Source of the DNA: Polaromonas sp. JS666
GTDB taxonomy: Bacteria; Pseudomonadota; Gammaproteobacteria; Burkholderiales; Burkholderiaceae_C
Assembly (NCBI RefSeq): GCF_000013865.1
Contig: NC_007948.1
Span: 4,386,001-4,450,000, forward strand
Reading direction: 5' to 3'
Length of the DNA stretch: 64,000 nucleotides
Part shown: positions 45,532-53,704 of the stretch, piece after piece
Numbering within the stretch: the stretch's first letter is position 1
How the letters are laid out: each line of letters starts with the position of its first letter
The notes under the pieces: model-generated
Databases searched by the model: none
What the model was told of the DNA's origin: nothing
The model's input: the letters and a program-made list of their open reading frames with translations, nothing else
Made by a program: the position numbers and the translations under genes

Positions 45532-45760
45532 TCTCGATATTTTGCAGGTTTGTTGCGTCAATGGCAATTTACACGCCCCAGTTTGCAATAAAAAAGACCG
45601 CCAGCGCCGCTAAAGTTGCCTCTTGAAGCTGGCCGCCGAAGCCAGGTGAGGTCAGTTGAAGTCAGTGAATGGACTCCGTAACCAGTCACACGCCAACAGC
45701 CGGGCCAGGCCAAGCCGAACCAAGTCAGCCCATCGTCAATCCAATATTTCTGGAGACTCC

Positions 45761-46891
45761 ATGAACGCACCCCTATCTTTCGAAACAGGCGCCGCCTGGG
45801 ACAACCCCATGGGCACCGACGGTTTCGAGTTCATCGAATACGCCGCGCCGGACCCCCAGGCCATGGGCGCGCTGTTCGAGCGCATGGGCTTCAAGCCGAT
45901 TGCCAGGCATCGCCATAAAGATGTGACGCTGTACCGCCAGGGCGGCATCAACTTCATCCTCAATGCCGAGCCCGATTCATTTGCGCAGCGCTTTGCACGC
46001 CAGCACGGTCCCAGCGTCTGCGCCATTGCGTTCAGGGTGCGGGATGCCAAGGCCGCTTACGAGCGCGCGATTGCGCTGGGCGCCTGGGGTTATGCCCACA
46101 CCGCCGGCCCGGGCGAGCTGAACATCCCGGCCATCAAGGGCATTGGCGACTCCATCATCTATTTCATTGACCGCTGGCGCGGCAAGAACGGCGCCCGGGA
46201 AGGCGATATCGGCAACATCGGTTTTTACGATGTTGACTTCGAGCCCCTGCCGGGCGTGAGCGGCGCCGAGGCGCTGAATCCCACGGGCCATGGGCTGACC
46301 TACATTGACCACCTGACGCACAACGTGCACCGCGGCCGCATGGACGAGTGGGCCGGCTTCTACGAGCGCCTGTTCAACTTCCGCGAGATCCGCTACTTCG
46401 ACATCGAAGGCCTGGTGACCGGCGTGAAAAGCAAGGCCATGACCAGCCCCTGCGGCAAGATCCGCATCCCGATCAACGAGGAAGGCAATGAGAAAGCCGG
46501 CCAGATCCAGGAGTACCTGGACCGTTACCAGGGCGAGGGCATCCAGCACATCGCCATGGGCAGCGGCAATTTGCCAGCCACCGTGGACAAGCTACGCGCC
46601 AGCGGCATCAAGCTGCTGGACACGGTAGACACCTACTACGAACTGATCGACAAGCGCATTCCAGGCCATGGCGAAAATGTGGCGGAACTGCACAAGCGAA
46701 AAATTTTGGTGGACGGCAAGAAAGGCGCGCTTCTGCTGCAGATCTTCAGTGAAAACCAGCTCGGCCCGATCTTCTTTGAATTCATCCAGCGCAAGGGCGA
46801 CGAGGGTTTTGGCGAAGGCAACTTCAAGGCACTGTTCGAAAGCATCGAGCTGGACCAGATGCGCCGAGGGGTTTTGGCGAGTGCACAATAA
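45761..46891 (+). CDS. hpd: 4-hydroxyphenylpyruvate dioxygenase
   Basis: A 376-aa Fe(II) dioxygenase. The two vicinal-oxygen-chelate halves are visible. Iron ligands are in [13 protein letters not shown] (His), [11 protein letters not shown] (His) and [11 protein letters not shown] (Glu). [18 protein letters not shown] and the C-terminal end are typical. It converts 4-hydroxyphenylpyruvate to homogentisate in tyrosine breakdown. GGAGACTCC precedes the ATG. The pheC and phhA genes follow on the same strand. Confidence 0.96.
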   Translation: MNAPLSFETGAAWDNPMGTDGFEFIEYAAPDPQAMGALFERMGFKPIARHRHKDVTLYRQGGINFILNAEPDSFAQRFARQHGPSVCAIAFRVRDAKAAYERAIALGAWGYAHTAGPGELNIPAIKGIGDSIIYFIDRWRGKNGAREGDIGNIGFYDVDFEPLPGVSGAEALNPTGHGLTYIDHLTHNVHRGRMDEWAGFYERLFNFREIRYFDIEGLVTGVKSKAMTSPCGKIRIPINEEGNEKAGQIQEYLDRYQGEGIQHIAMGSGNLPATVDKLRASGIKLLDTVDTYYELIDKRIPGHGENVAELHKRKILVDGKKGALLLQIFSENQLGPIFFEFIQRKGDEGFGEGNFKALFESIELDQMRRGVLASAQ

Positions 46892-46926
46892 AGTCCGTCC
46901 ATTTACCCACCCTCCCGGAGATTGCC

Positions 46927-47748
46927 ATGTCATTTCGTCAGAAACTGCAGCCCCGCCTGGTCGCACTCGGCCTTGTTTCGGCCGCGTCCTTCGTCATGCT
47001 TTCCGGCGCCTCGGCGCAGACTGCTGCTGCCAGCGTGCCGCCGGCTTCCAGCCTGGATGCCGTGCAAAAGGCGGGGGTGCTGCGCATCTGCACGCCGGGC
47101 GACTACAAGCCCTTCAGCTTCCAGAAGCCTGATGGCGCCTTTGAGGGCATTGACGTGGACCTGATGGCCTCGCTGACGGCCAGCCTGGGCGTGAAGCCCG
47201 AGTGGGTCAAGACCAGCTGGTCCAACCTCATGCCCGACATGGTGGCCGGCAAGTGCGACCTGGCCGTCGGCGGGATCTCGGTGACCACCGAGCGGCAAAA
47301 GAAAGCCTTCTTCAGCACCGCCTACATGGTCAACGGCAAGACGCCGATTGCCCGCTGCGCCGATGTTGCCAAATACCAGACGGTGGCCGACATCGACAAG
47401 CCGGCGACGCGCGTGATCTTCAACCCCGGCGGCAGCAATGAGCGCTTTGCCCGCGCCAACTTCAAGCAGGCGCAGATGCGGCTGAACCCCGAGAACCTGA
47501 CGATTTTTGACGAAATCCTGGCCAACCGCGCGGATGTGTTCGTCACGGAATCGGCCGAAGCCATCACCCAGCAACGGCTCAAGCCCGGGCTGTGCGCCAT
47601 CAACCCCGACAAGCCCCTGCAATACGGCGAAATGGCCTATCTGCTGCCGCGTGGCGATGTGACCTTCAAGGCCTATGTAGACCAGTGGCTGCACCTGGCC
47701 AAGGCCAGCGGCGAGTACCAGCGGGTGGAAGGACAATGGCTGAAGTAG
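46927..47748 (+). CDS. pheC: Cyclohexadienyl dehydratase (periplasmic, PheC-like)
   Basis: A 273-aa protein with a signal peptide (about residues 1-30) and a periplasmic-binding fold. It matches PheC of Pseudomonas along its length: GDYKPFSFQKPDGAFEGIDV, WSNLMPDMVAGKCDLAVGGI, VIFNPGGSNERFARANFK and YVDQWLHLAKASGEYQ. PheC converts prephenate to phenylpyruvate, and arogenate to phenylalanine, outside the cytoplasm. General annotation may list it as an ABC transporter binding protein, since the fold is shared. Its stop lies 13 bp inside the phhA gene. Confidence 0.88.
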   Translation: MSFRQKLQPRLVALGLVSAASFVMLSGASAQTAAASVPPASSLDAVQKAGVLRICTPGDYKPFSFQKPDGAFEGIDVDLMASLTASLGVKPEWVKTSWSNLMPDMVAGKCDLAVGGISVTTERQKKAFFSTAYMVNGKTPIARCADVAKYQTVADIDKPATRVIFNPGGSNERFARANFKQAQMRLNPENLTIFDEILANRADVFVTESAEAITQQRLKPGLCAINPDKPLQYGEMAYLLPRGDVTFKAYVDQWLHLAKASGEYQRVEGQWLK

Positions 47749-48614
47749 CAGGCGGCGCCCCCGAACCGGTGGTGTACGGTCAATCCGACCGGCCACCGCG
47801 GGGCGACTATTCACGCGGCGGCCAGGTCAGGGCCGACTACACCTGCCCGCAAAACTACGCCGCCTATACCGCGGCAGACCACGACATCTACCACCGCCTG
47901 TATCAGCGCCAGTCGGCGCTGGTGCCGGGCCTGGCCTGCGATGAATTCATTGCGGCACTGCCCTTGCTGGGAGCGAAAGAGCGGATTCCGCGTTTTGAGG
48001 AAATCAACGAACGGCTGTACAAGGCCACCCGCTGGGAAATCGTCGCCGTGCCGGGGCTGATCCCTGAAGTGCCGTTTTTTACCCTGCTGGCCAACCGCAA
48101 GTTCCCGGTGACCGACTGGCTGCGCACGCCGGCGGAGTTTGACTACATCGTCGAGCCCGACGTGTTTCACGACCTGTTTGGCCATGTGCCGCTGCTGTTC
48201 AACCCGGTGTTTGCCGACCACATGCAGGCCTACGGCGCCGGCGGGCTGAAGGCCCATGCCCTGGGCGCCTGCGAGCAGCTGTCGCGCCTGTACTGGTACA
48301 CGGTCGAGTTCGGCCTGATCCGCCAGGCGAACGGCCTGCGGGCCTATGGCGCCGGCATCCTGAGCTCGTCCGGCGAGCTGGCCTACGCCGTGCAGAGCCC
48401 CGAGCCCCAGCGGATTGCGCTGAATCTGCTGCGCACCATGCGCACGCGCTACAAAATCGATAGCTATCAGCAAACCTATTTCGTGATTGACAGCTTCCAG
48501 CAGCTGTTCGACATGACGGCGCCCGACTTCACGCCGCTGTACGCCCAGCTCAAGACCCTGCCCGAGCTGGCGGCCAACGCGCTTTTGGCGGAAGATGCGG
48601 TAATTCAGCGCTGA
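47736..48614 (+). CDS. phhA: Phenylalanine 4-hydroxylase
   Basis: A 292-aa pterin-dependent aromatic hydroxylase of the bacterial monomeric type. The iron site is HDLFGHVPLLFNPVFADH (two His) and LYWYTVEFGLIRQANG (Glu). EPDVFHDLFGH and AYGAGILSSSGE are conserved. It converts phenylalanine to tyrosine, so the cluster would run phenylalanine to tyrosine and on, via 4-hydroxyphenylpyruvate, to homogentisate. The start at 47736 has GGAAGG upstream and overlaps the pheC end by 13 bp. No phhB pterin dehydratase gene is adjacent. Confidence 0.95.
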   Translation: MAEVAGGAPEPVVYGQSDRPPRGDYSRGGQVRADYTCPQNYAAYTAADHDIYHRLYQRQSALVPGLACDEFIAALPLLGAKERIPRFEEINERLYKATRWEIVAVPGLIPEVPFFTLLANRKFPVTDWLRTPAEFDYIVEPDVFHDLFGHVPLLFNPVFADHMQAYGAGGLKAHALGACEQLSRLYWYTVEFGLIRQANGLRAYGAGILSSSGELAYAVQSPEPQRIALNLLRTMRTRYKIDSYQQTYFVIDSFQQLFDMTAPDFTPLYAQLKTLPELAANALLAEDAVIQR

Positions 48615-48677
48615 AAAACAACAGTGTGTGGCGCTCTGGAGGCGCAGCCACCCATTCAATGTTTCGTTAGAGCGGTT

Positions 48678-48697
48678 CCTCCTCCAAAATGAGGAGG
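48678..48697. promoter_or_regulatory. Inverted repeat sequestering a GAGGAGG upstream of the cyclase gene
   Basis: CCTCCTC (48678-48684) and GAGGAGG (48691-48697) form a 7-bp stem with loop CAAAAT. GAGGAGG is a strong Shine-Dalgarno-like sequence but lies 24 nt before the ATG at 48722, too far for normal use. The stem may fold in the leader RNA and hide it. Alternatively an in-frame ATT at 48704 is well spaced as a non-standard start. Confidence 0.45.
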
Positions 48698-48721
48698 CGA
48701 ATAATTGTTACACCGCTTACG

Positions 48722-50512
48722 ATGTCTTCCTCACTGATTGAACTCCCCCATTTCATGCATCGCAGCACCAAGGTGCTGCTGGTGATGGATGTGGTGGAGT
48801 CGGTCAGGCTCATGGAGCAGGACGAACATGACTTTGTACAGCGGTGGCAACAACTGGTGCAGCAGGCGGAGCAGCAAATTTTGCCGCTGCATGGCGGGCG
48901 CATTGTCAAAAGCCTGGGTGATGGCCTGATGCTGGAGTTTGCCAATGCGCAAAGTGGCGTCAGGGCGGCCTTCGCCCTGCAGCAGTTCAGCCAGCAGGCC
49001 AACGCCGGCCTGCGCCCTGAGCAGCAGATGCACCTGCGCATGGGTGGGCACTTAGCCAGCTTTGTGACCGACCAGCACGATATCTACGGCACAGATGTGA
49101 ACCTGACGGCGCGGTTTTGCACCCTGGCCGGGCCCAGCGAGATCGTGGTTTCTGCCGAGCTTCGCGATCAACTCGTTCCCGTGCTCGATGCTGACATTGA
49201 GGACATGGGGGAGTGCTACCTCAAGCATGTAGAAAAGCCCATCCACACCTATCGCGTGGCACCGCCAGGCAAGGCGCCAACATTCGTCACCTTGCCAACC
49301 GACGACACCGAGCTGCGCCCCACGATTGCCGTGATTCCGTTCACCGCCCGCACCTCGGACCCCGACCACGCGGTGCTGGGTGAAATACTGGCTGAAGAAA
49401 TCATTGCGGCCCTGTCGCGCACGCCGGACCTGAACGTCATTTCGCGTTTGTCGACCAGCGCCTTGCGCGGCCGTGACGCCAGTCTGCCCGAGGTGCAAAA
49501 CCACCTGCATGCCAGCTATGTGCTGTCGGGCGCCTATCGGGTGTTGGGCCAACAGCTGATTCTGGTGACCGAACTGATTGAAGCGCGCACCGGCCGGGCC
49601 GTGTGGGGCGACAGCCTGAAGAGCACGGTGCAGGAAGTGTTGCATGGCGAAGACCGGATCACCGCAGAAGTGGTGTCGCAGTTGGGAGCCCAAATCGTGC
49701 GGACTGAAATGCAGCGCGCGGCCAGTCGCCCCTTGCCCAACCTGGAAAGCTCCACGCTGTTGATGGGTGCGATTTCCCTGATGCACCGCTCCACCCGCAG
49801 CGAGTTTGACCGTGTGCGCGAGATGCTCGAGTACCTGATTGAGCGGCATCGCCGACTGCCTACACCCCGAGCCTGGCTGGCGAAATGGCACGTGCTACAG
49901 GTCACACGCGGGCTATCTTCAGGTGGCAAGGACGAAACCAAACGGGCGCTGGAGCAGACCCAGCGGGCGCTGGACGTCGACCCAGGCTGCTCGTTGGCGT
50001 TGGCCATTGAAGGATTCGTGCATTGCCACATGCTGAAGGATCTCGATGGTGCCGCGCAGCGCTATGAGTCGGCGCTGGCGGCCAATCCGAACGATTCGCT
50101 GGCGTGGCTATTTTCTGGTGTATTGCATTCGTTTAGAGACGAAGGAGTCAAAGCGCTCGCAGCCAGCGACAGAGCCTTGAACCTGTCACCGCTCGATCCC
50201 ATGCTGTACTTCTATCAGTCGCTAGCGGCCTCTGCAGCGCTCTCGGCCGGAGACTACAAGCGCGTGATCGAGCTAGCTACGGCGTCCCTGCGCTCCAACA
50301 GAGGGCATACATCCACCTATCGGGTATTGGCCGTCGCGCAAACTCTGGATGGCAATTTGGACGAGGCGAGAGCCACCGTCAAATCGCTGATGCTGCTGGA
50401 GCCAAACTTTACCGTGCAAAACTTTCTTCAACGTTCACCCAGCAGCAACTATGCGATAGGCCAGCTGTGCGCACAGGCGTTGCGGGATGCCGGCGTTCCG
50501 GAACAAATTTAA
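48722..50512 (+). CDS. Class III adenylate cyclase with TolB-like and TPR regions
   Basis: A 596-aa soluble protein. The N-terminal class III catalytic domain (about residues 15-175) keeps all key positions: metal Asp23 (VMDVVES) and Asp67 (KSLGDGLMLEF), adenine-selecting Lys63 and Asp120 (HDIYGTD), and Asn127 and Arg131 (VNLTARF). Adenylate cyclase activity is therefore predicted. A TolB/FlgO-like region follows (about 200-335; TIAVIPFTAR, LSGAYRVLGQQLILVTELIE), then TPR-like repeats (about 390-580). The gene starts the cassette with the GGF-PAP2 gene (22 bp later) and a subtilase. The first ATG at 48689 is in frame and would add 11 residues; I prefer 48722. Confidence 0.9.
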   Translation: MSSSLIELPHFMHRSTKVLLVMDVVESVRLMEQDEHDFVQRWQQLVQQAEQQILPLHGGRIVKSLGDGLMLEFANAQSGVRAAFALQQFSQQANAGLRPEQQMHLRMGGHLASFVTDQHDIYGTDVNLTARFCTLAGPSEIVVSAELRDQLVPVLDADIEDMGECYLKHVEKPIHTYRVAPPGKAPTFVTLPTDDTELRPTIAVIPFTARTSDPDHAVLGEILAEEIIAALSRTPDLNVISRLSTSALRGRDASLPEVQNHLHASYVLSGAYRVLGQQLILVTELIEARTGRAVWGDSLKSTVQEVLHGEDRITAEVVSQLGAQIVRTEMQRAASRPLPNLESSTLLMGAISLMHRSTRSEFDRVREMLEYLIERHRRLPTPRAWLAKWHVLQVTRGLSSGGKDETKRALEQTQRALDVDPGCSLALAIEGFVHCHMLKDLDGAAQRYESALAANPNDSLAWLFSGVLHSFRDEGVKALAASDRALNLSPLDPMLYFYQSLAASAALSAGDYKRVIELATASLRSNRGHTSTYRVLAVAQTLDGNLDEARATVKSLMLLEPNFTVQNFLQRSPSSNYAIGQLCAQALRDAGVPEQI

Positions 50513-50534
50513 ATCAACACAAAAGGAAAAACAA

Positions 50535-51689
50535 ATGAGTCAACTAGGCGGGTTCGGGGGATTTGGCGGCTTTGGAGGGTTTGGTGGCTTCGGAGGGTTC
50601 GGGGGATTTGGCGGCTTCGGAGGGTTTGGTGGATTTGGCGGTTCGGGAAACCTTCCCGCCCTGGGCGCAAATGGTTTCCCACAAAACCCCTACACCCTGA
50701 TTTCCAGCAGAGATGCCACCTTGGTCCCCCTGGATCTGGGGTCCTACCCTGTGGTTCTGCCACCGGTGGACGATCCTGCGGCCATGCAGCGCTGGGAGCC
50801 TTGGGTACGTGCTTATGTTGCACAAGCTGCGCTGCTGGAGCCGCTGGCGTTTTCAAAAGTCGGCACGGATGGCGCCGGGCTGTGGCATGTGGAGACCAAT
50901 GTCGGCAGCCCTCCTGATGCCCCTCCCGCATTGACGGTGACGCCCAAGCCCCTCGCCAGGCTTAACCGCCCGGGGGTTCCCGCGTTCAAGGAGCAGGTCA
51001 AAAAAGTCCTGTCCTGGGCGGACTTGCGTGAGGAGCGCGCAGCAGAGATCGTGGCGCAGATTGACCCGCAGTTCGCATTCTGGGGTTCCGTCGTGTACCT
51101 GCACCCGTCACGCACGCCGCGAACGATCGAGCTCATGAACATCGCGCTGCTGCTGGCAGTCAATGTGGAAATGCAGTTCAAGCATGCGCTGGCCTGCTGG
51201 CGTCCGATTGAATATTCGGCACAAATCCAGCCCATCATCACCACGCCGGGTCATGGCGCCCTGCCCAGCGGGCACGCCACGCAGGCCTATATCGTCGCGC
51301 ATGTGCTGCAGCGCCTGCTGGACCTGCCCGACTCCCATCCGGTGAGCGAGCAATTGCAGCGCCAGTCCGCCCGCATTGCCACCAACCGTGTCGTCGCGGG
51401 CGTGCATTTCCCGGCAGACAGCCTTGCCGGCCGTTTGCTGGGTGAAACGCTTGGTGAGTATTTTGTGGCGCGCTGCGAGACCGGAAGCGAATGGACACCG
51501 CGTTTCTTTGACGGCACCGTGATGACCGGTCAGGAAGACCTGATGCCGCCTACCCAGCCGCTGGATGGGCCCGATGCCCCGCCGTTTTACAAACCCTTTG
51601 GCACCAATGACACGGCGGCAGTTAGCGGCGTGCTCAAGTACATGTGGAACAAGGCTCTGAAAGAGTGGGAAGACGTGAAGTTCAAATGA
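50535..51689 (+). CDS. Soluble PAP2/vanadium-haloperoxidase-fold protein with (GGF)10 tail
   Basis: A 384-aa protein. After MSQL come ten GGF triplets (residues 5-34) and a GGSGN linker. The body carries the full acid phosphatase/haloperoxidase signature: KX6RP (KHALACWRP, about 216-224), PSGH (244-247) and RX5H (NRVVAGVHFPAD, about 284-295), with Asn in the usual Ser place. There is no signal peptide or membrane helix, so it resembles soluble vanadium haloperoxidases or class A acid phosphatases rather than membrane PAP2 lipid phosphatases. AAAAGGAAAA precedes the ATG. It begins 22 bp after the cyclase stop and overlaps the protease start by 4 bp (ATGA). Function unknown. Confidence 0.9.
   Translation: MSQLGGFGGFGGFGGFGGFGGFGGFGGFGGFGGFGGSGNLPALGANGFPQNPYTLISSRDATLVPLDLGSYPVVLPPVDDPAAMQRWEPWVRAYVAQAALLEPLAFSKVGTDGAGLWHVETNVGSPPDAPPALTVTPKPLARLNRPGVPAFKEQVKKVLSWADLREERAAEIVAQIDPQFAFWGSVVYLHPSRTPRTIELMNIALLLAVNVEMQFKHALACWRPIEYSAQIQPIITTPGHGALPSGHATQAYIVAHVLQRLLDLPDSHPVSEQLQRQSARIATNRVVAGVHFPADSLAGRLLGETLGEYFVARCETGSEWTPRFFDGTVMTGQEDLMPPTQPLDGPDAPPFYKPFGTNDTAAVSGVLKYMWNKALKEWEDVKFK
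50547..50636 (+). repeat. Tandem repeat coding for (Gly-Gly-Phe)10
   Basis: Ten 9-bp units each encode GGF. They group into two copies of a 45-bp block (units 1-5 and 6-10) that differ at only four positions, showing a recent duplication of a five-unit block. Such a tract can change length by slippage or recombination without shifting the frame. Confidence 0.9.
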
Positions 51690-53632
51690 GCTGGCAACCC
51701 ATAGCCCACGGGGCCCATGTCAACTGGGCCCAGCCTGACCCCCTGACGGGGCTGGACCCCTACCTGGTCTGGGCCGATGGCTGCGGCTTTGCGCCCTATG
51801 GCGGCCTGAAACCGCCTGGCAAGATTGCCACGCTGATCGAGCTCAAAGCGGGCAAGACGGTGGCTGACCTGGTGGCGCAGTCCGGCGGTGGCGTGCAACT
51901 TGCCGATATTCCGGGCGTTTATCGCGCGCCAGGCGCACAGCCGCGGTTTTTAACGGCCTGGCCGACGGCAGCCTTCTTCGAGAGACTGAAAACCACGCTG
52001 GAAGACGTCGTGGCGCGCGCGGAAATCAGCCTGCCCGTGGTACCCGAACGTCCGAAGTTCGCTCCGCCCGCCGCCCCTACCTGCGGCCCGGCCGTTGATC
52101 GGGGCATTCAGCGCAAAACCCTCATCGGGGTGATTGACGATGGCTGCGCGTTCGCCCACTACCACTTGCGCGACTCGGCCGGCAACACGCGGGTCTGCCG
52201 GCTGTGGGACCAGGAGCAGCATGGCGCGTTTGCGCACCAGGGCGTGGTGCCCACAGACTTTGGCCGCGGCCATGAAGTCTCGGGAGCCCAGTTGCAAAAC
52301 CTCATTGACCAATTCACCCGTAACGATGCGCTGGACGAAGACGCCTGCTACGCCACCGCCGACTACGACCGCCTGCGCCGAGCCGCCACGCATGGCGCGC
52401 ATATCACCGATGTCTTCGCCGGCCAGGTGCCGGTGGGCTCGCTGGTCGGCAGTGCCACCATGCCGCCCAGCTGGGCCGACGCCAACGACGTTGCTTCCAG
52501 TGATGAGGCGGGCATCGTCTTTGTGCAGTTGCCCCGTGCCTGCCTGCAGGACCCTTCCGGCGCGTGGCTGGACGTGCATGTGCTGGACGCCCTTCGCTAC
52601 ATCCTGAGTTGTGCCGACGGGGAGACCGAGCAAATCATCATCAACCTGAGTTTCGGCCCGCAGCGCGGCCCCAATGACGGTACGGCGATGCTGGAAAAAG
52701 CGTTCGATGAACTGGGGGCGGAGTTTCCCAGCCTCACGCTGACCGTGGCGGCCGGCAACAGCTTTTCGACACGAGGGCACGCCATGTTCGAGCTCGAGGC
52801 GGGTGTCAGCAAGACCCTGCATTGGCAAGTCATGCCCGGCGATGAAACGCCCAGCTTTGTCCAGCTCTGGCTACCGCAGGACGCGCATCAGGTGGAAGTC
52901 AAAATCACACCGCCCGGCCTGCCTGCCAGCCCGTGGATCAAACCGGGCGATGCCATCGTATCGCCCAGCACGGCGAACCCCTCCTGCGGCGTGATCTACG
53001 CGCCGCATACCTCGCGCGGCAATCACGGCACCATGGTGCTGGTGGCCCTGTCGCCCTGTTCCAGCTTCAAGAGCAAGCCGCTTGCACCACACGGTATCTG
53101 GATGGTTGAAGTCAACAACAAGGCAGCAACGCCGCTGAGCCAGCCGGTTCATGCCTGGGTAGACCGTGACGACTTCAACCTGGGCACCATGGTCCGGGGC
53201 CGGCAGTCTTACTTTGTGGACCCGCTGTACGACCCTTTGCGCTACCTGAAATCGGCCACTGACGATACGCCAGGCAGCGCTGCGCTGGTACGCCGGCGCG
53301 GTACTTTGACCGGCATTGCCACCGGAACCGGGGCGCTGGTTGCGGCAGGTTACCGTCACAGCGACCGCAAGCATGTGCGCTACTCGTCGGCCGGACCGAC
53401 ACGCGGACCACGAGTGGGCCCCGATTGCGGCGCTGTCACCGATCAGAGTCGCAGCCTGCCGGGGCTGTTGGCGGCCGGCACGCGGGGAGCCTCAGTGGTT
53501 CGGTTGGTGGGCACCAGTGTGGCAGCACCCCAATTGGCACGCTGGGCTGCCAACGAAAAGCCGCCACCAGGGCCGGTTCCGCCGCTGAACCCGGATCCCC
53601 AGCTCGAGGGTAGCGGCTTGCTGCCGCTTTAA
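51686..53632 (+). CDS. Subtilisin-like serine protease (S8 family), no signal peptide
   Basis: A 648-aa subtilase. The catalytic triad is in place: Asp151 (IGVIDDGCAFAH), His236 (ATHGAHITDVFAG) and Ser611 (VGTSVAAPQLARW), with the oxyanion Asn358 (AAGNSFS). About 145 residues precede the catalytic domain. A long insert of roughly 200 residues (about 375-565) lies between the oxyanion and Ser segments and may be a separate beta-rich domain. The N-terminus (MSWQPIAHGAHVNW) is not a signal peptide, so it should act in the cytoplasm. Its ATG overlaps the stop of the PAP2-like gene (ATGA), implying coupled translation. Substrate unknown. Confidence 0.92.
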   Translation: MSWQPIAHGAHVNWAQPDPLTGLDPYLVWADGCGFAPYGGLKPPGKIATLIELKAGKTVADLVAQSGGGVQLADIPGVYRAPGAQPRFLTAWPTAAFFERLKTTLEDVVARAEISLPVVPERPKFAPPAAPTCGPAVDRGIQRKTLIGVIDDGCAFAHYHLRDSAGNTRVCRLWDQEQHGAFAHQGVVPTDFGRGHEVSGAQLQNLIDQFTRNDALDEDACYATADYDRLRRAATHGAHITDVFAGQVPVGSLVGSATMPPSWADANDVASSDEAGIVFVQLPRACLQDPSGAWLDVHVLDALRYILSCADGETEQIIINLSFGPQRGPNDGTAMLEKAFDELGAEFPSLTLTVAAGNSFSTRGHAMFELEAGVSKTLHWQVMPGDETPSFVQLWLPQDAHQVEVKITPPGLPASPWIKPGDAIVSPSTANPSCGVIYAPHTSRGNHGTMVLVALSPCSSFKSKPLAPHGIWMVEVNNKAATPLSQPVHAWVDRDDFNLGTMVRGRQSYFVDPLYDPLRYLKSATDDTPGSAALVRRRGTLTGIATGTGALVAAGYRHSDRKHVRYSSAGPTRGPRVGPDCGAVTDQSRSLPGLLAAGTRGASVVRLVGTSVAAPQLARWAANEKPPPGPVPPLNPDPQLEGSGLLPL

Positions 53633-53704
53633 ATTGCACCTATGCCGGAGCTGGGCGGCAGCCCGGTCAGCGGTGCGGGGGCGAGGTAAATGCCGGGGGA
53701 ATAA

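Noticed and set aside
46927..47748. pheC as an ordinary amino-acid ABC transporter receptor
   Set aside because: The sequence follows cyclohexadienyl dehydratase along its length, lies among aromatic genes and has no ABC permease or ATPase genes nearby.
50547..50636. The GGF-coding repeat as a possible CRISPR array
   Set aside because: There are no spacers, the units are 9 bp and in frame, and they encode a Gly-Gly-Phe tract within a gene.
48722..53632. The cyclase cassette as a CBASS or Pycsar anti-phage system
   Set aside because: CBASS needs a CD-NTase rather than a class III cyclase. Pycsar uses pyrimidine cyclases with effectors that carry cyclic-nucleotide domains; here the cyclase has adenine-specific residues and neither partner has such a domain.
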